From the NCBI RefSeq assembly GCF_900101525.1, contig NZ_FMZD01000012.1, positions 1-64,000 on the forward strand: a DNA stretch of 64,000 bases. The letters are read 5' to 3'. The notes under the pieces are model-generated. The model ran no database searches. It had not been told where the DNA came from and saw nothing but the letters and a program-made list of their open reading frames with translations. Made by a program: the position numbers and the translations under genes. The DNA is from Marinilactibacillus psychrotolerans. GTDB lineage: Bacteria; Bacillota; Bacilli; Lactobacillales; Carnobacteriaceae_A. Shown piece after piece: positions 56,805-64,000 of the stretch; the stretch's first letter is position 1; each line of letters opens with the position of its first letter.

Positions 56805-58433
56805 ATGAATAAAAAAAGACTCATTATAACTGGACTCTTATTTATTCTTATTTTGATAATTGGAGTGAGTGGATTTATGGTTTATTCAAGTGGAATCAGA
56901 CCTCCTGAAGCTAGAAACTGGACGACTCAGCAGAAAGAAAGAGTATCCGTACATGATCCTGCTGTACGATCTGTTATAGATGAAAATGATGAAGAAACCT
57001 TTTATATTTTTGGATCTCATGTTGCACAAGCTAAAACTAAAGATTTCTTGACTTGGGAAGTACCACAAATGACTGAATATGAGAATATGGAAGATAATCT
57101 GATATTTGGTAATACAGATGAAAACCTGAAAGAAACATTTGAATGGGCCGGTCATGATGATGCTGATTCAAAGGGCCGTTACAATCTTTGGGCCCCAGAT
57201 GTTATTTGGAATGAAGATTTTAAATGGGATAATGGAGATACAGGAGCTTACTTGATGTATTATTCATCAAGTTCTACCTGGAGACGCTCAGCAATTGTAT
57301 TGATGGCTTCTCAAGGCATAGAGGGCCCCTATGCTTATGTTGATACAGTTATGTATTCTGGATTCAGTTCAGAAGATTCTACAGATGGAAGTGACCGAAA
57401 CATTCATTACGAGGGAACTCATTTGCCAGAATTGATTGAAAATGGCACCATTTCTGGATTCAATGAAAAATGGGTGCGATTAAGTGGTAAAGAATATAAT
57501 ACCGACTATGCGCCAAATGCAATTGATCCGGCACCGTTTTATGATGAAAACGGAAAGTTCTGGATGGTTTACGGCTCTTGGTCTGGGGGGATTCATTTAC
57601 TTGAACTTGAACCCGAAACTGGTAAGCCTATCTATCCTGGAAAAGATGGAAATACAGAAGATGGAAGAACAATTGATCGTTATTTCGGTATTAAATTATT
57701 CGGTGGGTACCATCAATCTGGAGAAGGTCCCTACATAGTTTATGATGACGAAACAGGTTATTACAATATGTGGGTAACGTATGGTGGGTTGAGTGCTACT
57801 GGTGGATATAACATGAGGTTATTTAGAGCAGAAACTGTTGAAGGTCCATATATAGATGCTAAAGGTAATACAGCTATATTTGAAGCAAGGAGTTCCAATT
57901 CAGATTACGGAATAAAGCTTCTTGGGAACTATCAATTTATTGGATTGCAAACTGGGTATCGGGCACCAGGGCATAATTCAGCTGTCAAAACAAAAGATGG
58001 AAACTGGTTTTTAGTATTCCACACTAGATTTGATCAAGGTACTGAAGCGCATGAAGTTAGATTTCATCAGATGATTCATAATAAAGATGGCTGGTTAATT
58101 CCTTTACCATATGAGTATAGAGGAGAGATCTCAGAAATTGACAAGGTCAATAAAGAAGATTTATTTGGAACATTTGAATATGTTAATCATGGAACAGAGA
58201 ATTCTACAGAAATGATTGAAACGCTCGAAGTAAAATTTGCTGATGATCAAACAATTACTGGTGCTCTTAATGGTACCTGGGAGCTTGATGAAGAAGGATA
58301 CTTAACTGTACAAGCAAATGATACTGTTTACAAAGGTTTTGTGACAGTACAATTAGATGAATTTGATGATACACGCATTGTATTTTCGGCTTTCGGAGAT
58401 AATAATGAAATGATTTGGGGCATTAAACCATAA
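56805..58433 (+). CDS. Arabinan endo-1,5-alpha-L-arabinosidase, GH43, membrane-anchored
   Basis: The 542-residue protein has an N-terminal hydrophobic helix (7-29) preceded by KKR and without an obvious cleavage site, so it is either anchored or secreted. The GH43 propeller follows, with D51 in VHDPAV, D241 in NAIDPAPF and E307 in SGEGPYIV. A C-terminal beta domain (about 450-542) is typical of AbnB/Abn2-like enzymes. It cuts arabinan outside the cell to produce oligosaccharides for the ABC importer. It lies 27 bases after the GH43 gene. Confidence 0.88.
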   Translation: MNKKRLIITGLLFILILIIGVSGFMVYSSGIRPPEARNWTTQQKERVSVHDPAVRSVIDENDEETFYIFGSHVAQAKTKDFLTWEVPQMTEYENMEDNLIFGNTDENLKETFEWAGHDDADSKGRYNLWAPDVIWNEDFKWDNGDTGAYLMYYSSSSTWRRSAIVLMASQGIEGPYAYVDTVMYSGFSSEDSTDGSDRNIHYEGTHLPELIENGTISGFNEKWVRLSGKEYNTDYAPNAIDPAPFYDENGKFWMVYGSWSGGIHLLELEPETGKPIYPGKDGNTEDGRTIDRYFGIKLFGGYHQSGEGPYIVYDDETGYYNMWVTYGGLSATGGYNMRLFRAETVEGPYIDAKGNTAIFEARSSNSDYGIKLLGNYQFIGLQTGYRAPGHNSAVKTKDGNWFLVFHTRFDQGTEAHEVRFHQMIHNKDGWLIPLPYEYRGEISEIDKVNKEDLFGTFEYVNHGTENSTEMIETLEVKFADDQTITGALNGTWELDEEGYLTVQANDTVYKGFVTVQLDEFDDTRIVFSAFGDNNEMIWGIKP

Positions 58434-58457
58434 TAATATATAAAAGGAGTAAAAAGT

Positions 58458-59906
58458 ATGACGATTGAAATTTTAACAAATAAAAATGGTCCTATAATTA
58501 GTAAGTATATTTACGGGCAATTTGCAGAACACTTAGGACGATGTATCTATGAAGGGATTTGGGTTGGGAAAGAATCGGATATCCCTAATGATCAAGGAAT
58601 CAGATTAGATGTTGTAGAAGCTTTGAAAGACATCAACGTTCCTGTGGTTAGATGGCCAGGGGGCTGTTTTGCGGATGAATACCATTGGAAAGATGGAATA
58701 GGAACGCCAGCAGAACGTAAAACGATTGTGAACACCCATTGGGGTGGAGTTGTAGAAAATAACCACTTTGGGACTCACGAATATTTTCATTTATTAGAAT
58801 TACTTGGTGCAGAAGCTTATGTTAATGGAAATGTGGGTAGTGGAACGGTTCAGGAAATGCAAGAGTGGGTAGAATATATGACCTTCGAAGGCGAGTCTCC
58901 AATGGCTAACCTTAGAAAAGAAAATGGCAGTGACCCTGCTTGGGATGTTAAATTCTTTGGAGTCGGTAATGAAAGCTGGGGATGTGGTGGTAACATGCGA
59001 CCGGAATATTATGCAGACCTGTATCGACGTTACCAGACGTATGTAAGAGACTATACGGATAAACATGTATATAAAATTGCCTGTGGTCCAAATATTGATG
59101 ACTATAATTGGATGGAACAAGTGATGAAGATTGCAGCGCCATTTATGGATGGAATCAGTTTGCATCACTATGCGCTAACTGGAGAATGGTTAGATAAAGG
59201 ACCGGCTTTAGATTTCCCAGAAGCACATTGGTACTCATTAATTGATAGTGCGAAAAAAATGGATGAGCTGATTACTAAGCATTCAACTATCATGGATAAA
59301 TATGATCCAGAAAAACGTATCGGTCTAATCGTTGATGAATGGGGTTCATGGTTGGCAGTTGAAAAAGGAACCAATCCAGGCTTCTTGTATCAGCAAAATA
59401 CCATTCGTGATGCGATGGTGGCTAGTGTAACATTAAATATCTTCCATCGTCATGCGGATCGGGTACAAATGGCGAATATTGCTCAAATGGTCAACGTACT
59501 TCAAGCTATGCTATTAACTGAAGGGAATAAAATGATTAAAACCCCAACCTATCATGTATTTGATCTCTACAAGTATCACCAAGATGCAGAACTGATGGAC
59601 ACATATGGAGATACAAAAGAACATGTAGATTATACAGTATCAAAAAAAGATGAGCGAATTGCTATTTCAATCTGTAATCATAGTCTTAATTCTAAAGAAA
59701 CGATCGACTTTAATCTTCCAGATTATACATTTGATAATGCAGAAGCATGGATTTTATCAGCCGATAAAATGGATGCGCATAACACTTTTGAAGATCCAAA
59801 TGCTGTTTCTAAAAAGTTATTTGATGATTATTCAATTAAAGACAAACAGATTTCTGTTACATTACCGTCAATGAGCATAGCTACTATACTTATTAAAGGG
59901 GCGTAA
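58458..59906 (+). CDS. abf2: Alpha-N-arabinofuranosidase, GH51 (second copy, Abf2-like)
   Basis: The 482-residue enzyme has [16 protein letters not shown] at about 23-38, [20 protein letters not shown] near 65, the acid/base E172 in [10 protein letters not shown] and the nucleophile E294 in [11 protein letters not shown]. It is intracellular. It differs from the copy at 50257, so the two probably favour different linkages or chain lengths. The ATG follows AAAAGGAGTAAAAAGT. It ends 2 bases ahead of the DUF6171-like gene. Confidence 0.92.
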   Translation: MTIEILTNKNGPIISKYIYGQFAEHLGRCIYEGIWVGKESDIPNDQGIRLDVVEALKDINVPVVRWPGGCFADEYHWKDGIGTPAERKTIVNTHWGGVVENNHFGTHEYFHLLELLGAEAYVNGNVGSGTVQEMQEWVEYMTFEGESPMANLRKENGSDPAWDVKFFGVGNESWGCGGNMRPEYYADLYRRYQTYVRDYTDKHVYKIACGPNIDDYNWMEQVMKIAAPFMDGISLHHYALTGEWLDKGPALDFPEAHWYSLIDSAKKMDELITKHSTIMDKYDPEKRIGLIVDEWGSWLAVEKGTNPGFLYQQNTIRDAMVASVTLNIFHRHADRVQMANIAQMVNVLQAMLLTEGNKMIKTPTYHVFDLYKYHQDAELMDTYGDTKEHVDYTVSKKDERIAISICNHSLNSKETIDFNLPDYTFDNAEAWILSADKMDAHNTFEDPNAVSKKLFDDYSIKDKQISVTLPSMSIATILIKGA

Positions 59907-59908
59907 AC

Positions 59909-60145
59909 ATGTCATGCAAGACTTGTGAGAGATTAGAAGCGTTAGCAAGTCAAGATGTATTAGAATCAATTGAAGAGCAATTAAGCCTAGAAACCGATTT
60001 AGCTTCTAATGAATTGAAAGAGAAAAGACTAATCATTTGTGAATCGTGTCCTTTTTTTCAAAATCAGACTTGTATCAAATGTGGTTGCTATGCTATGTTT
60101 AGAGCGAGCCTGGAATATAAAAAATGCCCTATTGATAAGTGGTAA
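59909..60145 (+). CDS. Small cysteine-rich protein, DUF6171-like
   Basis: The 78-residue protein has CKTC at residues 3-6 and four or five more cysteines in CESCPFF, CIKCGCY and KKCP, a possible zinc-binding arrangement. It resembles the DUF6171 family, whose function is unknown. It begins 2 bases after the GH51 stop codon with AAAGGGGCG as ribosome site and is followed by a terminator. Its reason for sitting in an arabinan operon is unclear. Confidence 0.7.
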   Translation: MSCKTCERLEALASQDVLESIEEQLSLETDLASNELKEKRLIICESCPFFQNQTCIKCGCYAMFRASLEYKKCPIDKW

Positions 60146-60160
60146 GTAAAGCATAAAGTT

Positions 60161-60196
60161 AAGAAAAGGATGCTTTAGCATCCTTTTCTTGTATTC
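60161..60196 (+). terminator. Terminator of the arabinan operon
   Basis: AAGAAAAGGATGC (60161-60173) and GCATCCTTTTCTT (60178-60190) form a perfect 13-bp stem. The T-tract after it is interrupted (GTATTCT). Confidence 0.78.
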
Positions 60197-60285
60197 TACT
60201 ATAAATAGGGTATGGTTAAAGATACAATAAGTAAAATCAAATAAGTTGAAGGGGTATCCTCTTTATAATATAACCTGTTTTATAG

Positions 60286-60306
60286 TATAATTTATGTACG
60301 TACCAT
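60286..60306 (+). promoter_or_regulatory. araR promoter -10 with an adjacent AraR-like box
   Basis: TATAAT at 60286-60291 has only a weak upstream match (TTATAA) 17 bases earlier. ATGTACGTACCAT (60294-60306, core GTACGTAC at 60296-60303) covers the predicted start point, as expected for autorepression. Confidence 0.7.
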
Positions 60307-60325
60307 TCATTAGGAGTGAAATCAA

Positions 60326-61438
60326 ATGTTAAACGAACCGAAATATATCATTATAAAAAAAGAAATACAACACAAAATAAAAGAAAAGGAGTATGCACTA
60401 GGGACAAAAATCCCTTCAGAAGCTGAACTTCGTAAACAATTTGATGTTAGCAGGCATACAATTAGGCAAGCGGTTTCTGAGCTAGTTAATGAAGGTTATT
60501 TAGTTAAACAGCAAGGTTCAGGGACGTTCGTAAGTGATTTATATCAGAAAGAAACTATTTCTAATAATAAAAAAACTATAGGCGTTATTACTACTTATTT
60601 ATCGGATTATATTTTCCCTTCCATTATTCGAGGAATAGAAGAAGAGTTATCCAAACTTGATTATTCTTTAATGCTTTCAAGTACACGCAATAATGTTGAC
60701 AATGAACGTAGCTCTCTTGAAAGTATGATTGATCAGAATGTAGATGGGCTTATTGTAGAACCAACAAAAAGTAATTTAATGAATCCTAATTTGAATTATT
60801 ATTTAAATCTTTCAGAGCGACCTATTCCAATGATTATGCTAAATGCTTCTTATGAAGAGTTAGACTTTCCATTCATTGCATTAGACGATGTTAAAGCGGG
60901 GCGAATAGCAACTGAGCATTTAATTGAGCTGAATCATATTGATATTGGGATTATTACTAAAGCAGATGACTTACAAGGGAAAAATAGGCTAAAAGGCTAT
61001 ATTAAGGCATTATATGATGCGAAACTATCTTTTGATAGTAATTACATCATTAGATATGATACGGAGTCTAAGCAGGATCTCCCTAAAATGATCCATGCGC
61101 TTTTACTTTCTGAAAATGTTCCTACCAGTTTCGTTTGTTATAATGATGAAGTTGCCGTAATGTTGATCAAGGAAATCAATGCTATAGGAAAAGAGTGTCC
61201 AGATGATTTTTCTGTAGTGAGTCATGATAATAGTTTTTACAGTACCACGTTACCTTCAGTTAAATTAACATCAATTGATCATCCTAAAGAAAACTTAGGT
61301 AGATTAGCAGCTAAAAGTATTGTTCAAGCAGTAGAAGATGGCATCCCACTAAAATCGCATATATTTGAACCAAAGCTGATTATAAGAAATTCCACTAAAA
61401 ATCTAGAAGAAAATCAAAGATCAGAGATATTAAATTAA
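60326..61438 (+). CDS. araR: AraR-type transcriptional repressor
   Basis: The 370-residue protein has an N-terminal GntR-type winged helix (about 1-72), with IPSEAELRKQFDVSRHTIRQ and VKQQGSGTFV, and a LacI/GalR-type effector domain (about 82-355). This chimeric architecture is diagnostic of AraR, which is released from DNA by L-arabinose. The boxes it would bind (GTACGTAC core) occur at four promoters from 50.2 to 61.5 kb. The ribosome site is TTAGGAGTGAAA. Confidence 0.93.
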   Translation: MLNEPKYIIIKKEIQHKIKEKEYALGTKIPSEAELRKQFDVSRHTIRQAVSELVNEGYLVKQQGSGTFVSDLYQKETISNNKKTIGVITTYLSDYIFPSIIRGIEEELSKLDYSLMLSSTRNNVDNERSSLESMIDQNVDGLIVEPTKSNLMNPNLNYYLNLSERPIPMIMLNASYEELDFPFIALDDVKAGRIATEHLIELNHIDIGIITKADDLQGKNRLKGYIKALYDAKLSFDSNYIIRYDTESKQDLPKMIHALLLSENVPTSFVCYNDEVAVMLIKEINAIGKECPDDFSVVSHDNSFYSTTLPSVKLTSIDHPKENLGRLAAKSIVQAVEDGIPLKSHIFEPKLIIRNSTKNLEENQRSEILN

Positions 61439-61449
61439 TAAATTTTATA

Positions 61450-61550
61450 AGGTACGTTCGTGTTGAACTGCAAATAAATGCAAGTATTGTATTTATTCGG
61501 TTGACACGTACGTACCTTTAGTTTAGAATATATTTGTAAGCGTTATACAA
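61450..61550 (+). promoter_or_regulatory. araDA promoter with two AraR-like boxes and a cre-like site
   Basis: TTGACA (61501-61506) and TAGAAT (61524-61529) are spaced 17 bases. One box (ACACGTACGTACCT, near 61504-61517) overlaps the -35. A degenerate one (AAGGTACGTTCGTG, near 61449-61462) lies 56 bases upstream. TTGTAAGCGTTATACAA at 61534-61550 is a near-palindromic cre-like site at the predicted start point. Confidence 0.82.
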
Positions 61551-61627
61551 ATAAGAAGATTAGTATTAACGATTTGTTTCAAGTGATATATGAAAAAAAA
61601 ATAGCAATAAAGGAAGGTTGGTAAACT

Positions 61628-62323
61628 ATGCTTGAAGAGCTTAGAAATCGAGTTTATGAAGCGAATATGGCCCTGCCGGAATATAAGCTAATTACATTTA
61701 CGTGGGGAAATGTAAGTGGAATAGATAGAGATTCTAATCTAGTGGTTATTAAACCTAGTGGAGTAGCTTATGAAGATTTGACTCCGGAAACTCTAGTTGT
61801 TGTAGACCTTGAAGGAGAAATTATTGAAGGAGATTTCAACCCTTCTAGTGATACTGCAACTCATTTAGAACTATATAAAAACTTTAAAGATATTGGAGGG
61901 ATCGTTCATACTCATTCTCCTTGGGCGGTAAGCTTTGCTCAAGCAGGGAAATCTATACCGGTTGCTGGAACAACTCAAGCTGACTATTTTTATGGAGATA
62001 TTCCAGTTACAAGAGCAATGAAAAACGAAGAAATTGAAATAGATTATGAATTAAAAACCGGATCAGTTATTATTGAAACTTTTCAAAAAAATAAGATTGA
62101 TCCGAATAGAATACCGGGTGTATTAGTCAATGATCATGGTCCTTTTACCTGGGGGAAGAATCCTGAAGAAGCTGTTCACAACTCTGTAGTTCTAGAGCAA
62201 GTAGCTGAAATGACTTATCATAGTCTTCAGTTGTCTTCAGACAATATTTATATGAGTCAAGTACTTTTAGATAAACATTACTTAAGAAAACACGGCGATA
62301 ATGCCTATTATGGACAAAACTAA
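61628..62323 (+). CDS. araD: L-ribulose-5-phosphate 4-epimerase
   Basis: The 231-residue class-II aldolase-like enzyme has zinc ligands in VHTHSPW (H94, H96) and NDHGPF (H171 region), and [11 protein letters not shown] near 73-83. It converts L-ribulose-5-P to D-xylulose-5-P, the last step of the L-arabinose route. It is the first gene of the operon, followed by araA and a kinase gene; canonical operons often begin with araB or araA. The ribosome site is AAGGAAGGTTGG. Confidence 0.93.
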   Translation: MLEELRNRVYEANMALPEYKLITFTWGNVSGIDRDSNLVVIKPSGVAYEDLTPETLVVVDLEGEIIEGDFNPSSDTATHLELYKNFKDIGGIVHTHSPWAVSFAQAGKSIPVAGTTQADYFYGDIPVTRAMKNEEIEIDYELKTGSVIIETFQKNKIDPNRIPGVLVNDHGPFTWGKNPEEAVHNSVVLEQVAEMTYHSLQLSSDNIYMSQVLLDKHYLRKHGDNAYYGQN

Positions 62324-62349
62324 ACTATAAATATTAAGGAAGTGCCAAT

Positions 62350-63774
62350 ATGTTAAAAACAGAAAAGAAAGTATTTTGGTTTATTGTGGGGAGTCAACAT
62401 CTTTATGGACCAGAAGCATTAAAACAAGTTGAAGATCAGGCGAAAGCAATGACTGAATCATTAAAAAATGAAGCAGACCTGCCTTATCCATTAGAGTATA
62501 AAGCGTTGGTAACGACTGCTGAAGAAATAAAAGAAGTAATGAAAGAAGCAAACTATCGAGATGAAGTTGCCGGTATTGTTACTTGGATGCATACTTTTTC
62601 TCCAGCAAAACTATGGATTCCAGGTACAAAATTATTACAAAAACCTTTATTACACTTAGCAACACAGTATCATAAAGAAATTCCTTGGGATTCTATCGAT
62701 ATGGACTTTATGAACTTAAATCAGAGTGCGCACGGAGATCGTGAGTATGGATTCTTGAATGCTCGTTTAAGATTGAATAATAAAATCGTAGTAGGGCATT
62801 ACAAAGATTCAGAGGTTCATAAAGAAGTGTCTGATTGGATGTTATCTGCAATAGGATTCGTTGAATCTCAAAATATTAAAGTTGCGCGGTTTGGAGATAA
62901 TATGAGAAATGTTGGGGTAACGGAAGGGGATAAAGTGGAGGCTGCTATTCAATTTGGATGGACAGTAGATTACTTTGGTATCGGTGATTTAGTAGCTGAA
63001 ATGGAAAATGTGACAGAGAAAGAAATTCAAGCAACCTATGACGAGTGTACTTCCCTTTATGAAATGGACCATGGAGATAACGATCCTGATTTCTTCGAAG
63101 AACATGTAAAAGAACAGATTAAAATTGAAATTGGACTTAGAAAATTCCTTGAAGCAGGAGGGTACACAGCGTTTACAACTAACTTTGAAGATCTACATGG
63201 TATGAAACAATTGCCAGGAATGGCTGTTCAACGTTTAAATGCTGAAGGATATGGATTTGCTGGGGAAGGGGACTGGAAAACCGCTGCTTTGGATCGTTTG
63301 CTGAAGGTTATGGCAAATAATGTATCTACCGGATTCATGGAAGATTACACTTATAACATGACCAAAGGAAATGAGTATATTGTTCAATCACACATGTTAG
63401 AAGTTGATCCGACTTTAGCAGCTACAAAACCACGTGTTGTAGTTAATCCTTTAGGTATTGGTGATAAAGAAGATCCGGCGCGTCTTGTATTTGATGGTAA
63501 AGCCGGGGAAGGATTAACCGTTTCAATGTTAGATATGGGAACCCATTATAGATTAATGATTAATACTTTCACGGCCGAAACACCAACTGAGCCAGCACCT
63601 AAATTACCTGTAGCTCGAGTAATTTGGAAGCCGAATCCGGATTTCAAAACAAGTATCAAAAAATGGATTGAAGCAGGTGGAGGACATCATACTGTTGCAA
63701 CATTAGCTTTGAGCTTAGATATTATACTAGATTGGGCGAGACTAGTTGATATTGAAACTGTTGTAATTGACTAA
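62350..63774 (+). CDS. araA: L-arabinose isomerase
   Basis: The 474-residue manganese-dependent enzyme converts L-arabinose to L-ribulose. Signature segments are WFIVGSQHLYGPEAL at 10-24, TWMHTFSPAKLW near 78, the catalytic region AGEGDWKTAALDR near 306 and GGGHHTVAT near 447. Length and motifs match AraA fully. It lies 26 bases after araD with AAGGAAGTGCC upstream. Confidence 0.95.
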   Translation: MLKTEKKVFWFIVGSQHLYGPEALKQVEDQAKAMTESLKNEADLPYPLEYKALVTTAEEIKEVMKEANYRDEVAGIVTWMHTFSPAKLWIPGTKLLQKPLLHLATQYHKEIPWDSIDMDFMNLNQSAHGDREYGFLNARLRLNNKIVVGHYKDSEVHKEVSDWMLSAIGFVESQNIKVARFGDNMRNVGVTEGDKVEAAIQFGWTVDYFGIGDLVAEMENVTEKEIQATYDECTSLYEMDHGDNDPDFFEEHVKEQIKIEIGLRKFLEAGGYTAFTTNFEDLHGMKQLPGMAVQRLNAEGYGFAGEGDWKTAALDRLLKVMANNVSTGFMEDYTYNMTKGNEYIVQSHMLEVDPTLAATKPRVVVNPLGIGDKEDPARLVFDGKAGEGLTVSMLDMGTHYRLMINTFTAETPTEPAPKLPVARVIWKPNPDFKTSIKKWIEAGGGHHTVATLALSLDIILDWARLVDIETVVID

Positions 63775-63857
63775 TAATCATAAACTGAAGAATAAACATA
63801 TTGTTAAGTCTTAACTAGCTCTGGAATAGGTAATCTCTATAGAAAAGAGGCGAGTAA

Positions 63858-64000
63858 ATGAAACGAAATAATGGAAAAAATGAATTTAACCAAGCGTCTG
63901 CTTCCTTAGGTATAGAATTCGGGTCTACACGGATTAAAGCGGTATTGATTGACGAGCATTTTTCTCCAATTGCCAGTGGTTCATATGATTGGGAAAATAG
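63858..64000 (+). CDS. FGGY-family sugar kinase, N-terminal part, probable L-ribulokinase (AraK-like)
   Basis: Only the first 47 codons are in the window. After a polar lead of about 16 residues it has SLGIEFGSTRIKAVLID, the phosphate-1 motif of FGGY kinases, then SPIASGSYDWEN. Its place behind araD and araA makes it the ribulokinase. The motif differs from classical AraB, which has a GVDFGT-type start, and resembles the separate clostridial AraK type as I remember it. The gene runs off the right edge. The ribosome site is AAAAGAGGCGAG. Confidence 0.72.
   Translation, partial: MKRNNGKNEFNQASASLGIEFGSTRIKAVLIDEHFSPIASGSYDWEN

Noticed and set aside
58800-59168. 122-codon minus-strand frame inside the second GH51 gene
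   Set aside because: It is a shadow of the GH51 gene, with no ribosome site or similarity to a known protein.

Overview
The window is AT-rich, has strong AGGAGG-type ribosome binding sites, many short intrinsic terminators, several TTG/GTG starts and a large set of PTS and sugar-ABC genes. This is the pattern of a low-GC Gram-positive of the order Lactobacillales. The gene families fit a Carnobacteriaceae-like plant- or marine-associated bacterium best, but that placement is an inference. No rRNA, tRNA, CRISPR array or prophage was seen.

Layout. 1-0.34 kb: the istA end of an IS21-type insertion sequence that runs off the left edge and stops against a terminator hairpin. 0.4-7.2 kb: housekeeping and stress genes (GT2/GtrA glycosyltransferase, aldo/keto reductase, SDR oxidoreductase, DUF4153 membrane protein, glycerol dehydrogenase). 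7.3-11.7 kb: a beta-glucoside PTS operon (bglP-bglH-licT) preceded by a promoter, a RAT antiterminator site and the overlapping terminator. 12-13.3 kb: an MFS transporter. 13.7-23.4 kb: a nine-gene alditol operon with a PRD regulator, a galactitol-type PTS EIIA/EIIB/EIIC, two zinc polyol dehydrogenases, and RpiB, transketolase and Rpe. It looks like a complete route from an imported pentitol phosphate into the pentose phosphate pool. 23.7-27 kb: an SDR, an old-yellow-enzyme-type reductase and two genes of unknown function.

27.4-41.1 kb is a run of ABC exporters with their own regulators: an HK/RR/ATPase/permease/permease set laid out like Bacillus lnrJKLMN; a TetR-controlled ATPase plus large permease with two inverted operator copies; a PadR regulator with a HAAS-type membrane protein; and an OmpR-type regulator and a histidine kinase on either side of an ATPase/permease pair. 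The region looks like a set of defences against membrane-active compounds. 41-45 kb: an MDR reductase, an AmpS-type aminopeptidase, a VanZ-like protein and a DUF72 protein. 45-49.9 kb: an alpha-glucoside (maltose) PTS and GH4 6-phospho-glucosidase pair with a convergent RpiR-family regulator, then an aldo/keto reductase.

50.2-64 kb is an arabinan/L-arabinose regulon. It contains two GH51 arabinofuranosidases, an AraNPQ-like ABC importer without its own ATPase, a membrane protein of unknown function, a GH43 enzyme, a membrane-anchored endo-arabinanase, AraR, AraD, AraA and the start of a FGGY kinase. Six AraR-like boxes built on GTACGTAC occur at four promoters, with cre-like sites at two of them. 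The likely flow is arabinan -> oligosaccharides outside the cell -> ABC import -> L-arabinose -> L-ribulose -> L-ribulose-5-P -> D-xylulose-5-P, which meets the products of the alditol operon.

Most enzymes belong to known families. The most interesting unresolved items are the substrate of the alditol operon, the unknown membrane protein inside the arabinan operon, the atypical N-terminus of the arabinose-operon kinase, a gene remnant at 51.8 kb, and the operator architectures at the exporter genes.
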